Positions 12,600-24,770 are shown, numbered from the stretch's first letter. The stretch: DNA of 64,000 bases from Acestrorhynchus altus (GCA_034509495.1 CM067515.1:15183558-15247557); one strand, 5' to 3'. Numbers and translations: made by a program. Notes: a model not told the origin generated them from the sequence alone.

Positions 12600-13010
12600 A
12601 GAATCGGCTTTGAAGTTATTCCGACCACGCATGCTCACAACCAACGCCAAAGGAAAGCTTCCCCATATCCCAGCACCAGCAGCCTGGAAAGACTGCATTA
12701 ATATGATCATCAGTCAAGGTAGGAGTGCAGAGCAGACTGACACTGCTCTTCCCTGCATGTGCAGCCAACAGCAGCTGATACGGAAGTCCGAGGCTGGAGC
12801 TGCACATCTCAGCTATCTGTCCCGGCCTGTCAGCACGTCAGGCCTGCATGTGAAAACATACACAAACCACATCTGCCTCTCATTAGGTGCCATAAATGAC
12901 TGCCATGTGGTCCGCTGATAAATAGGCCAGTCTATTTATTGGAGCACAACAAATTGGCTACAAACACTGACATGGAATCGAAGAACTATAAATACTGGAT
13001 GCGATGAAAG
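12600..13010. promoter_or_regulatory. Candidate conserved noncoding element
   Basis: Roughly 400 bp of balanced, repeat-free sequence with homeobox and AT-rich sites (CATTAATATGATCATCAGTC, 'ccataaatgactgccatgtggtccgctgataaatagg', CTATTTATTGG MEF2-like). Overlapping frames exist on both strands but none has splice-bounded coding structure. Confidence 0.35.
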
Positions 13011-13083
13011 TTTTAAAACGTGCTGCAGCTATTTTATGAGAGTGCTCGTTTTTCTCCCTTTTTCTTATTATGTGCACTGGGCT

Positions 13084-13126
13084 ACCTCTCTCTCTCGCTC
13101 TCTCTCTCTCTCGCTCTCTCTCTCTT

Positions 13127-13164
<38 letters not shown>

Positions 13165-13166
13165 CC
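13084..13166. repeat. (CT)n microsatellite, imperfect
   Basis: Long CT tract with CG, TT and GT interruptions; followed to about 13330 by generally CT-rich sequence. Confidence 0.95.
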
Positions 13167-13357
13167 ATTTGTCCCACCCTTATTCTATCTCTCTTTCTTT
13201 TATCTCTTGCACTTTCTTTCTATATTCTCTCTCCATCGTTTCTTTTAATTCTCTTATTCTCTCCTCTTTCACCTCTCTCTGTCCATCTACCTTTTTATCT
13301 CTTCCCATATCTCTCTTGATTGCTTCTGTGTGCCTGTGTGCTCTTGTCTCTCTCTCT

Positions 13358-13424
<67 letters not shown>
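13358..13424. repeat. (GATA)n microsatellite
   Basis: About 16 GATA units, preceded by a short CT run. Confidence 0.97.
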
Positions 13425-13461
13425 CAAATAATATATAAATAGATATCTATTATTCTTAAAA

Positions 13462-13510
13462 GCAATAAATGGAGAAAACCTCCACAGGAAGTAAATACTA
13501 TTTATGGACA
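13462..13510 (+). repeat. Small repeat shared with 10540-10600
   Basis: Same ordered phrase as at 10540 (AGCAATAAATGGAGAAAACC then TCCACAGGAAGTAAATACTA). Confidence 0.5.
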
Positions 13511-13830
13511 CAGAAAACATTTCTATACACAGTTATTTCATTTAAAAAGCTGGTTGACCAGTTTAAGGGCTTGTTCTTATTTGAGTTTATTTGAGATAGT
13601 TGGTCTACCAGCATCTTGACCAGGTCAGACAACCAATAGGACCAAACTTATTGAACAGAATGGTCAGAGTGTTATTCCTTTTAATTCTATGTCATTTTCT
13701 TCTCACAGTTTGTCCATTCACCTTTTAATCTCTGCCCATGTCTCTTCTTCTGTCTGCCTGCCACTCTTTCTTAGTCTCTACTTGTCTGTCCCTCTGTGCC
13801 TTTCTTTCTTTATTTCTCCCCTTTTCTGTC

Positions 13831-13832
<2 letters not shown>

Positions 13833-13879
<47 letters not shown>

Positions 13880-13882
13880 TCC
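13833..13882. repeat. (CT)n microsatellite
   Basis: CT tract with one GT interruption. Confidence 0.96.
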
Positions 13883-14070
13883 TGCACAGTTTTCTACAGG
13901 ATCATATCGAGTAGGCTGTGAAACACAAGCAGAAAATTCCTGAATGAATCGGCAACAGACAGGCCGTAAACCCTGTGTAATTGCATATTTGGAGTTTATC
14001 TGGGTTTTTGTGAAAATGCACAAGATTCTCTTCCCTGGTGGTCCTTAAACACATCCATATGTCCCAACTG

Positions 14071-14072
<2 letters not shown>

Positions 14073-14106
<34 letters not shown>
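14073..14106. repeat. (CT)n microsatellite
   Basis: About 17 CT units. Confidence 0.96.
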
Positions 14107-14110
<4 letters not shown>

Positions 14111-14814
14111 ATCTTTTGAAATTCTAACCATTGCCTTGTATGATGAGATTAGGTGCGTGTGTGCGTGTGTGTGTTTTCTGCTGTTGTGTTGTTGTTTTAT
14201 TGTTGTGTGTCATACACTTTCTCCATGTCAGATTGGATTTTTTTGGGAGTGTGTGTGAGAGTGTGAGACGTCACTGACACACAGAGATGGGTGTGGGTGG
14301 AACAGTTTGCAAACACAAAGCCACAAAGCACATCATCCCAACAGGAACACACAGTGAGTGTGTGTGTGGGGAGGCCTGCCTCAGATCGTGTGTGGGCCTG
14401 TTTTTTCCCCCTGCTTGAGAAAACCGATCTGTTTTAAAACACGTGCTAAATATTACCATATTTACATTTTCCTGTTTGAGTTTTTTCTTTTTTTTTTTTT
14501 GTTTTGGGGTGAGGAGGGGCGTTAGGAGTGGAAAGGTCCCGGGCCGGGGTTAGGCGCTGTTTGAAACTGGAAACCCTTTTTCAGGCTTATTTGTTTTATG
14601 ATTCTGCAGGATACTGTGTTTACACTCAAAGTGCAACATCTGGATTAGATAATTTGTTGGGAATTAACCACCGCTGGATGCTTATCGACCCCATCTGATT
14701 AAATCTGTTTGATGTTTTTGCTCTTTGTTTCACAATGCTTCTTTTTTTCTTTACTGACAGCGTGTCAGTGTGAGATTTGCATGACAGATGAGGGTCATGG
14801 ACTGCAGCCACCCT

Positions 14815-14816
<2 letters not shown>
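14107..14816. other. Noncoding stretch, no gene recognised
   Basis: GT-rich patches (14150-14270) and a T-rich patch near 14487-14505; no coding exon or transposon relic seen. Confidence 0.5.
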
Positions 14817-14872
<56 letters not shown>

Positions 14873-14877
14873 ACACA
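14817..14877. repeat. (AC)n microsatellite
   Basis: About 23 pure AC units followed by interrupted units with GC steps. Confidence 0.97.
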
Positions 14878-14879
14878 GA

Positions 14880-15825
14880 GACACACACACCACATATATC
14901 TAATTAGACTGTAGGCTTTGATCTGTAATGGTTTATTTAAAGCAAAAGTGATTGGTGGCTTTTTGCTTGCAGCTCAGCACAGTTTAGTAGGCCTCAGGTC
15001 CTGGCTGGCCACACAAAGAAAATACATTACACTGGCAAAATGGCCTGCAAAGCTGATAGACAGGTTTGCTTTTGCATTTGTTTATGTATTTTTTGCTTCC
15101 TTGTGTACTGATATAAACCAGAAAATGTAATTGTAGGAATACACAAAAAAATGTCAGATCAAAATGGTGTGTTTTATGAGTTAAGTCAAATTTGTTTTAT
15201 CTAACTTCTCAGTTAGACAGTTGCACCACCATAGAACTATGAAACTATCTACTTTCTTGGGTCCAAGAAAGGAGGGAATGGTAAATTCAGTTCTTTTGGA
15301 GTAAGGTCTAGAAATCTGAGAAAATCCGATAAAGACAACTGGATTTTAGCTGGATTATAATCTGATTTCTCAGAGCATGTGTACTCTTTAACTAGAGCTA
15401 AATAAGAAAGCAGCATTTAACAAAGCACATGCGGGATTGAAACAAAGCATTAAATTTAAATTTAAATATCCTTTAAAAAGCATTTAAATCTTCTTCATTA
15501 AGACAGTAATTAGTAGGATCAGTTGGTGTTGATTAGGGTTGAGTCTAAAGCCTGTAGGTAGGTTACTCTCTAGGAGCAGGGTTAGAGACTGTAAATGTGT
15601 TAATCCAATCACTGGCAAATCTGATTTTCTGCAGTTATCTGTCTATTGAGTGTATGTAAACGCACTCTATGTCATGAGACGGAGTAGCCTGACAGGCTGA
15701 ACATGACAGTTACCAAAAAAGGCATTTCAAATATTATACATTTTAGTAAATTATTCCAACACTCATTATACATGAATATACAGATGCACAGTTATATATT
15801 GGCCATCTTACAGGATGTCAGCAGT
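14880..15825. other. Noncoding stretch, no gene recognised
   Basis: AT-rich sequence without recognised repeats or exons on either strand. Confidence 0.5.
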
Positions 15826-15829
15826 AGTT

Positions 15830-16030
15830 TGAGTTTAGTCCTATGTGTCAGACTGTGCTGAGGGACTAAGGAGTGTACTGTGAATGTTCAGAAGCTTGGC
15901 TGCAGAGAACTGGGAGCAGCCTTATTATTTATCATGTTGATTTTAGCTTCAATCTGAACCACACCGGCTGCAATGACTCACAGAGGGATATGTGTTTAAT
16001 TGGGTAAACAAATTCTGTAATAAATGAGTA
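15830..16030. promoter_or_regulatory. Weak candidate conserved noncoding element
   Basis: Repeat-free block with TTATTATTTATCATGTTGAT and GTTTAATTGGG sites and higher complexity than the flanks. Conservation is untested. Confidence 0.2.
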
Positions 16031-16390
16031 ATAAAGTTAAAAATAACAGGGAGGAACTTTTGTTCCTTCCTGCAGGTCAGTGCAGGTCAGGGGGCTTGAT
16101 GTGAGCGTGTGCAAATAATGCCTCCAAAAGAGTTTATAAAGAACACTGTGATTTACAATATGATGATTAAATTACAGAGCAAATGAAGAAAACAGTAAAC
16201 AGAAGTGATTACAAACTGTAAAATATGAAGTATTCAACATTCAAAAGTAAAGGTTACAGTTTTCTTGGATCTTCTGTTGTTGGTTTAACTTGCAGTGACT
16301 TTGAAGTAAGAGGCACTTGCAGGCCTTCATTTTTGTTCAAATAAATCTGGATCAGATAACTGAATTAAAAGTGTGCCATCAAGATATTTA

Positions 16391-16815
16391 TACTCACTGT
16401 AAGGACAAAATATTTGGACACCTGTTCATTCATTGTTTCTTCTGAAATCACCGGTATTAAAAAGAGCTTTTGTTGGCATATCTATCTCTACTGTCCAGAT
16501 TTTGGAGCATTACAGTGAGGATCTGATTGCATTCAGTAAAGGAGCATCCAAAAATATTGGATGGAACTCCATCATTCCAGAGAACACAGTTCCATTGCTC
16601 CACCGGGAGGCTATCTGTCTAGCCCATGTCTGGCATTAGGCATAATGCCAAAAGGTCCAGACAGCCCTATTCTGTTGACAGTACTTCTCTACAGGGACTA
16701 GACAAGCTATGTCTGTGCATTTGCACATCTGTATCAGCAAGGGGTGCAACTTAATGTACCTGAATGGAATAATTAAAGGGGGTGTCCTCAAACATGTCTT
16801 TATCTATAGACATAT
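16391..16815 (+). mobile_element. Near-complete copy of dispersed repeat family M
   Basis: The longest copy in the window, about 425 bp. The left end reads AAATATTTGGACACC and the right end, reverse-complemented, gives a related ATGTTTGAGGACACC, so terminal inverted repeats are visible. The interior holds no transposase frame, so it is non-autonomous (MITE-like). I recognise it as a very abundant repeat in ostariophysan fishes but cannot assign a superfamily with certainty; Tc1/mariner is plausible. Confidence 0.75.
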
Positions 16816-17142
16816 AAATAAAACTTAGAGTGGCTTGATGCTACAAGGTTTTATACTGAAGCTTTTAATTTCTTTCACTGGCACAGAAGAAAAGTCATAC
16901 ACTCCCACACACCAGCAGGAGCAGCAGGGAGATTATTGTAACATTGAGGAACAGATGCGTCAGATGCTGGATGTGTGTGTTTTATTGACTCTAGCCATCT
17001 GTTAATACAGTGGCTTGTTCCTTGCTGAGTGTTTGTTGATGCACAGACGGGAGAGGCCGAATGCCAGAAGAAACACAGCGAGAGAAAGGGATAGAAAATT
17101 GGAAAAGCAAGTTGGGCTAAGAGAGTGAGAGCTAGGGGAAGA

Positions 17143-17148
<6 letters not shown>

Positions 17149-17201
<53 letters not shown>
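17149..17201. repeat. (GA)n microsatellite
   Basis: About 26 GA units. Confidence 0.97.
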
Positions 17202-17205
<4 letters not shown>

Positions 17206-18312
17206 GAAAAGATCTGTAAGCCTGTCATTTTATTTTCTACTCACGAATCAAATAACCCTGGAAATGCGATGAGGCGTAATTTATGGCCTTCATGGATAGG
17301 CTCATGTGCAAAACTCCAAACGGTACTGAAAGCAGAACTGCCTCTGAGGCAGAAAAAACACAAGTGGTTCAGAAAATAGCTCATCAAAATAACTAGTAGT
17401 CTGAACTTTAGAAACCTGCATTGAATGAAAGGTGTGTGATTCTTCCTGATAATCTGGTATTGGTTTTTCAGAAAACTGTCTGGAATTCTAGCCAGCCAGC
17501 TTCTAAGGCACCATTTCACAGCATGCCAGCACAGAGAGTACAGCGAGTACCATATAGCATTCTTGACAGTTTGCATGCACATTACTAGTCTAGCTAGCTA
17601 ATAAGCATAAAACACAAAAAGTGGCCTAAGAAGCTAGCTGGCTACTTTTTCAGGCAGTGTTCTGAGAAACCAACACCATATAAAAAGTTATTTTAAAAAA
17701 ATCTCAAACTGAATTGCACACCTTTCATGCCATGCTTTCACATATAAAGCTCTTTTGATTGATATAAAAGCAGCTTTTAATTGATTTTCAACCAGTGACA
17801 TTTGTTCTAAAAGGTAGAGCTGCCTTCAAAACCGTTTTAAGTAGTGATTTTGAGCCATGGATGGATTGTGGAGCCAGTCAGACCCTCAAATCACCAATGA
17901 AGCTGTCCCAGTGAGACACCTTGGATTTGTTGCTTTCTAAAATCAGGAAACTGGAAACTACAATCATTATTGCAGACTAAATTCTGCTGGAATACTTGGA
18001 ATATCTGGGGTGGTGCCATAATTTAAGTGATGACTAATGAGATCTGCAGCTTTAATCCATTATGTGAATTGTGACTTAATCCAGTGTAATCTGCAATCTG
18101 CACTGTTTTAAAGTCACAGTTATAACTGCAGATTTATTTTTTAACCAGTATGAATCTGTAGTAAAATACAGTATGAATCAGCAGTATGTACCATTTTTAC
18201 AGTCTGTGAAGTGACTTAGTAGGAGTCCACAGTGGTTTATATAGTATGAATCTACATGATATATATTTTTTAGAATCTTAACAGTGATAATCCCATATGA
18301 GCCCCAACTTTT
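17202..18312. other. AT-rich noncoding stretch, no gene recognised
   Basis: No exon or clear repeat. Short duplicated phrases such as 'tagctagctaa' near 17590 and 17630 are seen. Confidence 0.5.
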
Positions 18313-18545
18313 AAGGAGCAGCCATGGTCTGGTGGTTAGGGAACCAGCCTTGTGACTGGAAGGTCACAGTTTCAAATCCCCGAACTGGCAGGACATGACT
18401 GAATTGCCCTTTAGCAAGGCTGCCCACTGCTCCGGGCATGTGTGCTCATTGCCCCCTGGTGTGTGAAGTCACTAGTGTGTATCATGTGAGGATGGGTTAA
18501 ATGCAGAGGATTAATTCCTGTGTGTGCATAATACAGTGGGTTAAA
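18313..18545 (+). mobile_element. tRNA-derived SINE
   Basis: The head carries RNA polymerase III promoter boxes: an A-box-like GGTCTGGTGGTTAGGG at about 18328 and a B-box-like AGTTTCAAATCC at about 18369, spaced as in a tRNA. The body follows the order 'gactgaattgccctttagcaaggc', 'ctgcccactgctccgggc', 'gatgggttaaatgcagaggattaattcc' that I recognise from fish tRNA SINEs. The 3' tail has decayed. Confidence 0.8.
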
Positions 18546-19245
18546 AACAGTATAATTACTAATTACTAATTGTATATATACAGTATGAATTTGCATTATG
18601 TATTTTTTAATGTAACAGAAATCTAATCTAGAATGAATTGTGTTTAGTATTTATAGGCAGTGCATGGACACTGGACATGGACAATCTACTTCTTTAGAAA
18701 TGTTGTAAAATACTTTATCTAGTCGGACAATCAATCTCATTCAGTACATTATAACGTCTCTTACATTGCATGCAAAGCATAATATAATATAATACATGTA
18801 TTTCAATTCTTTTGTGAACAAGACCATGTTATTATGTTTAATCTATGTGGAAATAATGCAGTACATATGCAGTCCTTCACAGCCTTACATGTACATTAAC
18901 CCCTTAAACCCTGTACACACACTGCAGTACTTCCCTTTCACCTCTATATTACTGCCACAATTACAATCAGCTTCACAAACCCTAAAAAGGTCACCAGTAC
19001 GACTGTGCTGAACTAAGTTACTGAATCATTCATAATGGTTTGTACATCAAGACTAATAACTGGATAATAAACCTGGGGATTATAGTGTTAAGGGCTGCAT
19101 TTGTTCAGTTATTTGTTCCCCATCTCCTCACTGGTGAAAATGCAGCCTGTTCCATTCCATGCATTTCTTTCAGTTTTATTGGTGGCCTACAGTAGCATTT
19201 GGAGCAGATGCCATTTGTCTCCTGTCTAACTTTCACAGTGGTGCT

Positions 19246-19247
<2 letters not shown>
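18546..19247. other. AT-rich noncoding stretch, no gene recognised
   Basis: Nothing beyond short AT repeats at about 18780-18795 was recognised. Confidence 0.5.
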
Positions 19248-19311
<64 letters not shown>

Positions 19312-19329
19312 GTGTGTGTGTGTGTGTGT
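19248..19329. repeat. (GT)n microsatellite
   Basis: About 40 GT units with one GC interruption at about 19307. Confidence 0.98.
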
Positions 19330-20129
19330 TCTGTAAATGGATATCTCTGACCATGTGAAAAGTTTAGCTGATTTATAGAAGTTGTTGCATTTCCCTGTGG
19401 TGGAGGGAGCACATTCTAAAGCTTTGCAGAAGCTCTTTCATTCACTCTCTGTCTCCTACTACCTCACTTTTTTTCTCTATTTCTTTAATACTTTGTCATT
19501 TCATTTCTGTCTCTCTCTTTATCTCGCTTTTTTCTCCTTCCCCTACTCCCTCTGCAGCAGTAGAGTGCTATGTAATGCTGTTGTTGGAGTGGATGAACAT
19601 TCCTATAATGCATGGACAGCTTAATGGCCTCAGCGCATACACATGGCATCTTCACCTGTCAGTCTGCTGGTATTAACATTAAACACCCCTCAGCTCAACT
19701 TACACCAGATATATTGTAAAGGAAAAGAAACTTGTAACACTGAACACAGTGACTATATTACAGAAAGTCCCAGCTTTCAATAGGAAAAGTTGACTGCCAT
19801 ATTGTTGATAAAGGCAACCCAGCAGGAAACCAGATGTAAAAAATATTGGTACTCTGCCATCGGAGAGACACTGATTTAGCCTCTGATGTTATACAGACAC
19901 CCAAGGTTGTACAGACCACATAAAATGTGGTTAGGAAATAAAGTTTGGTAGAAGGACCATGCTCAACCCCTCCTCTCCTCACCTTATAAAACTGCTCCTC
20001 TGTCCCACACCCTACCACTGACTCAACTCCTCCTTCTCTTCCACTTTCATGCTCTTCCCTTACTTGACAAGGGAGGTCAAGCATCATCAGCCAAAGCTGC
20101 CCAATGTCGTACATATATTGAATCTTGGC
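19330..20129. other. Noncoding stretch, no gene recognised
   Basis: A 209-codon minus-strand frame (19758-20387) spans much of this and the next block, but its protein is low-complexity and unlike any family I know. It lacks splice signals and overlaps a probable repeat. Confidence 0.45.
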
Positions 20130-20415
20130 TAAACAAGGAAAATCAGTTTGACGTAAAAATGTTGTACAGATGTTGAATTTTAGTTGGAAATGGGTTGACC
20201 TTAAAACCCAGCACCAGCCTGACATCATCTTTAAACATTGTAAAGATGTTGAAAAAAAAATGTTAAAAATAAAATTCAGGTTGACACAAGAATCCAAAGT
20301 TAAAGTTGAAGAGATGATTACATTGGAAATTGGATTGGAAATACAAATCACATATCCGACAAAAAAACAACACTGAGTCGACATCAAGCACTAACACTGG
20401 ACATACAATGAATGT
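20130..20415. repeat. Possible dispersed fish repeat of 'gttga' phrases
   Basis: Recurrent GTTGA, 'tgttgaattttagttgg' and 'aaagatgttga' phrases resemble a common fish interspersed repeat built of 'acgttga' motifs. The assignment is by memory and weak. Confidence 0.3.
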
Positions 20416-20442
20416 TGTTTACTTTTATTACTTTTATTTGTG

Positions 20443-20640
20443 TCCATTCTGTCATTTATAAGTACAGTTGATGAGTACAATGAAATTCTTGAATTTCTAG
20501 AAATTCTAGAAAGTTGGGGTCAGAGCACAAGATCAGCCAGGCTACAGCACTGGAGCAGAGAGGATTTAGGGGCCTTGCCAAAGGGCCCAACAGTGGCAGC
20601 TTAGTGGACCTGTGTGTCCAACCACAACCCTAAACTCCAT
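20443..20640 (+). repeat. Dispersed fish repeat with 'gggcccaacagtggcagct' core
   Basis: Order: TTTATTTGTGTCC, 'gtacaatgaaattctt', 'ggggtcagagcacaagatcagcca', 'ggggccttgccaaagggcccaacagtggcagctta'. I recognise this as a repeat common in catfish and characin genomes. A 5' fragment of the same family appears at 54800-54865. Confidence 0.6.
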
Positions 20641-20848
20641 ATATGGTAAGCAACAATAATCAAAGTCTAGCAGTCCTAAAACATCATGCTAGAATTTTAT
20701 GTCTCACAAAAACCTCATTGTTTGAACATGAAGGCAGCAAAAATAAGTCTATTTGAGATTATTCAACATGACACGGTTTGAAGAAAATGTGTGATGGTTT
20801 AACACAATGATGACTTGATAGCAACATTGGCCATGTAGTTGTAGACAA

Positions 20849-20850
<2 letters not shown>

Positions 20851-20901
<51 letters not shown>
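20851..20901. repeat. (AC)n microsatellite
   Basis: About 25 AC units, then interrupted units to about 20925. Confidence 0.97.
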
Positions 20902-20907
<6 letters not shown>

Positions 20908-20925
20908 AAACACTCACACACACAG

Positions 20926-21456
20926 GCCCAGATAGAAAAAGGATTAACCTGCTCTCTCCACTCTTCTCTCACTATGGAAAGATACCTCTCCCCAGAAAGA
21001 CATGCATGATCATTCCATGGCTCAAGGCCACAGTAGGATCTTCTGTATTATTGTTGCTCAGGGTGTAAGATCTGAGCACTGCTACTACACACAGATTGAA
21101 CTGGTAGAGTTCAAACTAATTAGAAAAAGAGCTAAATTAGGTGAGTGTTATACTGTGTTTTTTAAGACCAGAGGAAAGTGTAAGATGTTTGTTTTCTTCT
21201 AAAATTGACTTAAGAGGTTTAGTTTAATGAGATGTACTAGCAGACATTTGTCACTTTAACTGCTGCTGTTGTTTCTAAAACAGATTTTTTTTTTTTTAAT
21301 CTGGCTGTAGGCTCTCTCTTGTGAAATTTGTAAAAATACTGAAATGAAAATATATGAAGCAAACAGTCAGGCTGAGGTTGCAATAACAACTATAAGCCAT
21401 TTAAGGGGCTTTCCTGCTTTATGCACTTTGAGTCTCTCTAGCATGTATATATATCA
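20926..21456. other. Noncoding stretch, no gene recognised
   Basis: No exon or known repeat visible; a T-run lies at about 21285-21297. Confidence 0.5.
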
Positions 21457-21508
<52 letters not shown>

Positions 21509-21520
21509 TCTCTCTCTGTC
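21457..21520. repeat. (CT)n microsatellite, imperfect
   Basis: CT tract with GT and CC interruptions. Confidence 0.96.
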
Positions 21521-21529
21521 TGTTTCTCT

Positions 21530-22265
21530 CGTGTTGCCTTTGGCATCCATTTTCAGGTTGAACCAAAAATAATGGCTTGTTTAAGTGTGCTGGAAGCAGC
21601 CTGCACAAACAGGCACTGTGGATTACCACTTCACCAAAGAAAGAGAGGGAAACAGAGAGTGAGTGAGTAAGTGAGTGACCAAGGGAGTAAACTTCTGATT
21701 GTACTTGCATCTTCTCATTTTGGAAGCGTTTTCACTTGAGGTTTGACCAGTGACCAGTTTAACTTGTGATCACAACCATTATAACCTGTATCACATCAGC
21801 AAAATACAAGAAAATTATTTAACATTAGTAAAATACGCAATATTAATGTCAAAACATCAGCTGTTCATGTTGACAGTTGTTAACAATTGTGACAATAGTC
21901 AATGTTTCATATGGAAGCAGCATTAACTAATGCAGTTGTCACATTTTAATTAAGAATTGTTCATATATTTTGTCATGTCTTGTTCATGTTAAACAATGTG
22001 TAACTTGATGTTAATCGTTCAAAACTGTTCAAGCAGAAGAACTGGGAGAAACCTATTAACCAAATCTTAAACTGTTATTGAGGCTTGAGTGGATATACTT
22101 CAACCATTACATCCTCTGGGTCTCCAGGCATCTATATCCCACTCTTATAATTGAAGACTCCATGTACTTACTGAAAAATAACCCTTGAGATTTGGTAAGT
22201 CTGGAAATTTGATCCTGAATCTTTCAGCTCTGATTGCTAATTTGCTTGACTTAATTTGCTAATAT
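21530..22265. other. AT-rich noncoding stretch, no gene recognised
   Basis: Repeated 'gttgacagttgttaacaattgtgacaatag' style phrases near 21870-21900 but no coding exon. Confidence 0.5.
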
Positions 22266-22269
22266 AATC

Positions 22270-22560
22270 CACTTCAATGTAGGTGTTCCTGTGCTCACTG
22301 TTGGAGACTCCCTCAACTTGCAGGCTCCTCTCTGGGCTTGGTGTCTTTGTGGTTGGGAATAAAGCTCTGTTGAACCTGGGCTGTGTCAGAATGGGTCACT
22401 CTCAGGGTGTCCAGCTGGACCATCTGTCTGAGGCCTACAAGGAAGTCTTTAATATACTAATTGGCACTTAATTAGTTAATTGACCTCCACAAACTGAGGG
22501 CAGAATACCAACTAGCTTAGCAGAGAACAGCAGCAGGTAACAGCGTGACCTTCTCTAAAC
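22270..22560. promoter_or_regulatory. Weak candidate conserved noncoding element
   Basis: Repeat-free block with a dense homeobox-type site (GGCACTTAATTAGTTAATTG at about 22464). A 62-codon plus frame at 22283 looks somewhat protein-like but has no supporting splice sites. Confidence 0.25.
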
Positions 22561-22805
22561 CCACTAACTGGAAAGCATTCAAATGCAAAAGATCAGGCAT
22601 CGTCATGTTCTGCCTTTAACTCATTTTTTTCTGCAAATTGTTTTTTGCAAATCATGCAAAAACCTTGTACTTTTCCATTTTTGTTGTCCTATACTTTTTG
22701 ACATAATGTGAATCTGGACGTCATTCTATATATTGTATCAGATTTTTAGGATGAATGGACCAATCGAATCTATCTATTTATCTAATCTATCTAAATGATG
22801 TTGTT

Positions 22806-23075
22806 CTAAGGAAGTGGGTCATAACATCTACAAAAAATCAGGCAGGTCTTCTCAGGTGTTCCTGATATGCAGTAGTCAAGGATGGACTACTGGTCACCCA
22901 GCGACAGGGTCATTGGCACCCAAGGTTCATCCATACTCATGGTGGCTTCACCTCACAAATTACAGGACATAAAGGATCTGCTATTATTTTGGTGCCAAAG
23001 ACCACAAGGCACCATCTGAGATCTTGTGGTGTTCCAACTGGTCCAAGTTATTTTGGCAAATTGAGGGTGTTTGAA
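22806..23075 (+). mobile_element. Internally deleted Tc1-like element
   Basis: Left part matches the N-terminal coding region of a common fish Tc1-like transposase ('tatgcagtagtcaaggatgg', CAGCGACAGGGTCATTGGCA, CCCAAGGTTCATCCATAC). The sequence then jumps to the C-terminal region ('aattacaggacataaaggatctgct', 'ttggtgccaaagaccacaaggcacca', 'tcttgtggtgttcca'). The catalytic core is absent, so it cannot encode an enzyme. Confidence 0.75.
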
Positions 23076-23099
23076 TGTTATGGTTGCTTAGTATATATG

Positions 23100-23700
23100 T
23101 ATATTAGTGTTGTTCTGGTTGTTCTGTCAGAATTATGGAAAGTTCTAAAAGTTAAAACCCACTCATTGTTCTGACATTGACCAAATATTTTTTTTCTCCC
23201 ATTCATTTAATTTTTGTTCACTACAGCTGGAAAGAGTTCTACAGTTTAAAAAACACGTAATTAATCTGACTTTTATCAAATTTTATTAATTTCTTAGGAA
23301 GCTATTGATGAATGAGATCCATTGACATTGTATGAAAACCATATAAGAAAACACTGGTGAATGTCAGAATCTTTGTGAAAAGAGAGTTTTAAGACGGAAT
23401 TATTGTTGTGAATGGACCAATGGAAATGCTCCCAAATAACTTAGAATATAATTGTTTCACATTGCCTTCCACTGAAAGTCAAGTTTTTTATTTCTTCTAG
23501 AGCTACAATGAACATTATATTTCACATTGTATTTCTAGAGCTACATTACAGGCATTATATTTTACATTAATACATATTATATTAGTGAAAGTTCTGAAAT
23601 GCAGTAAATGCTTTAATGAATATTGTTTAATCAAATGTATAACATTAATTAATTGAAAATATTTTTTACCTATAGACAAAAATGCTTAATACTCAATATG
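23100..23700. other. AT-rich noncoding stretch, no gene recognised
   Basis: Short local duplications ('tctagagctaca...aca..attatattt.acatt' at 23498-23570) are present. No exon is visible. Confidence 0.5.
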
Positions 23701-23707
23701 GATTCCA

Positions 23708-23895
23708 CTGCTACACAGCTCAATGCTGGGGGGGGGGGTGACTTTATCCCCCTCTTGTCTGTGCCTGGCATTAGGTATCTGCTCCAGAGAGTATAATTCT
23801 ACAGGTACCAGAGATGCTGTGTGTGCATTTGACTCATCTGTGCCAGCAATAGGTGCAACTTAAAGTAGCCAAAAGCATTTGTTAGAAAGGGTTGA
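23708..23895 (+). mobile_element. Copy of dispersed repeat family M (3' half)
   Basis: Contains CTACACAGCTCAATGCTGGG, GCCTGGCATTAGGTATCTGC, 'tgtgccagcaataggtgcaactt' and 'gttagaaagggtt'. An internal deletion separates 'cattagg' from 'ctgctccagaga'. Confidence 0.7.
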
Positions 23896-23966
23896 AGGCC
23901 AAAGTAAAGCTAATTACATGATGTACATTAGTACATTGTGTAATTTACTTTGGCCTTCAGCCCCCT

Positions 23967-23967
<1 letters not shown>

Positions 23968-24045
<78 letters not shown>
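23968..24045. repeat. (AC)n microsatellite
   Basis: About 39 uninterrupted CA units. Confidence 0.98.
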
Positions 24046-24046
<1 letters not shown>

Positions 24047-24231
24047 ACTCTCTCTTTCTCACTCCAATTGGAGTGTGATTCGCTGCAAGAGTGTGATTGA
24101 ATGTATGTGTCAAACAGAAATAGGTTCAGTGTCAATTCAGCTAGTGAAGGGTTTGGCTGTGGCTGCTGCTCTGAGCTGCAGCCAATCACAGCCTGCAGGT
24201 GTTGCTCTAGAGCAGACTGTGCATTCTCACA

Positions 24232-24233
<2 letters not shown>

Positions 24234-24278
<45 letters not shown>
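24234..24278. repeat. (GT)n microsatellite
   Basis: About 22 GT units, opposite in sense to the CA tracts on both sides. Confidence 0.98.
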
Positions 24279-24279
<1 letters not shown>

Positions 24280-24443
24280 GTGTGGTGGGGGGTGCTCTCA
24301 TTTGAGTCTGTTTGTGAGGAATGAAAGCTGTCAGGGCGTGAATGAGTGTGTGTGCATACCTAATCAGGAAAACAAAACAGAACAACAATGTTGACTTTTT
24401 CGAAGATTTCCCACTTACATATACATGCACTCTTAGAAACACA

Positions 24444-24446
<3 letters not shown>

Positions 24447-24491
<45 letters not shown>
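24447..24491. repeat. (AC)n microsatellite
   Basis: About 22 AC units; together with 24234-24278 it can pair as a long hairpin. Confidence 0.98.
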
Positions 24492-24492
<1 letters not shown>

Positions 24493-24770
24493 TTATTTTA
24501 TTTTCCACTGATTATCTTTCTATACTCTGACAAATACAAATGCATAAATGTATATAAGTCTGACTTCTTCTCTAACCTCTTATCTTTATACACTCCTCTT
24601 CTTCTCTCATCATCATCATAATCTATGTGTTGTTGGTTGGATGGTGTTGATGTTGATGAGTGTTGTTGTTGTGAGTGTAGTCAAAGCGATGAAGTGTGCA
24701 TAGCCTGTTATTTAGACAGATCATACTACAGTTACCTCTACAGACAGCACCCTACTACAATCCACACACG

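Noticed and set aside
18313..18400. Functional tRNA gene
   Set aside because: A and B boxes are present but the cloverleaf is degenerate and a SINE body follows.
19758..20387. Longest open frame in the window (209 codons, minus strand)
   Set aside because: Low-complexity protein, unsupported start, partly within a probable repeat; no splice or family evidence.
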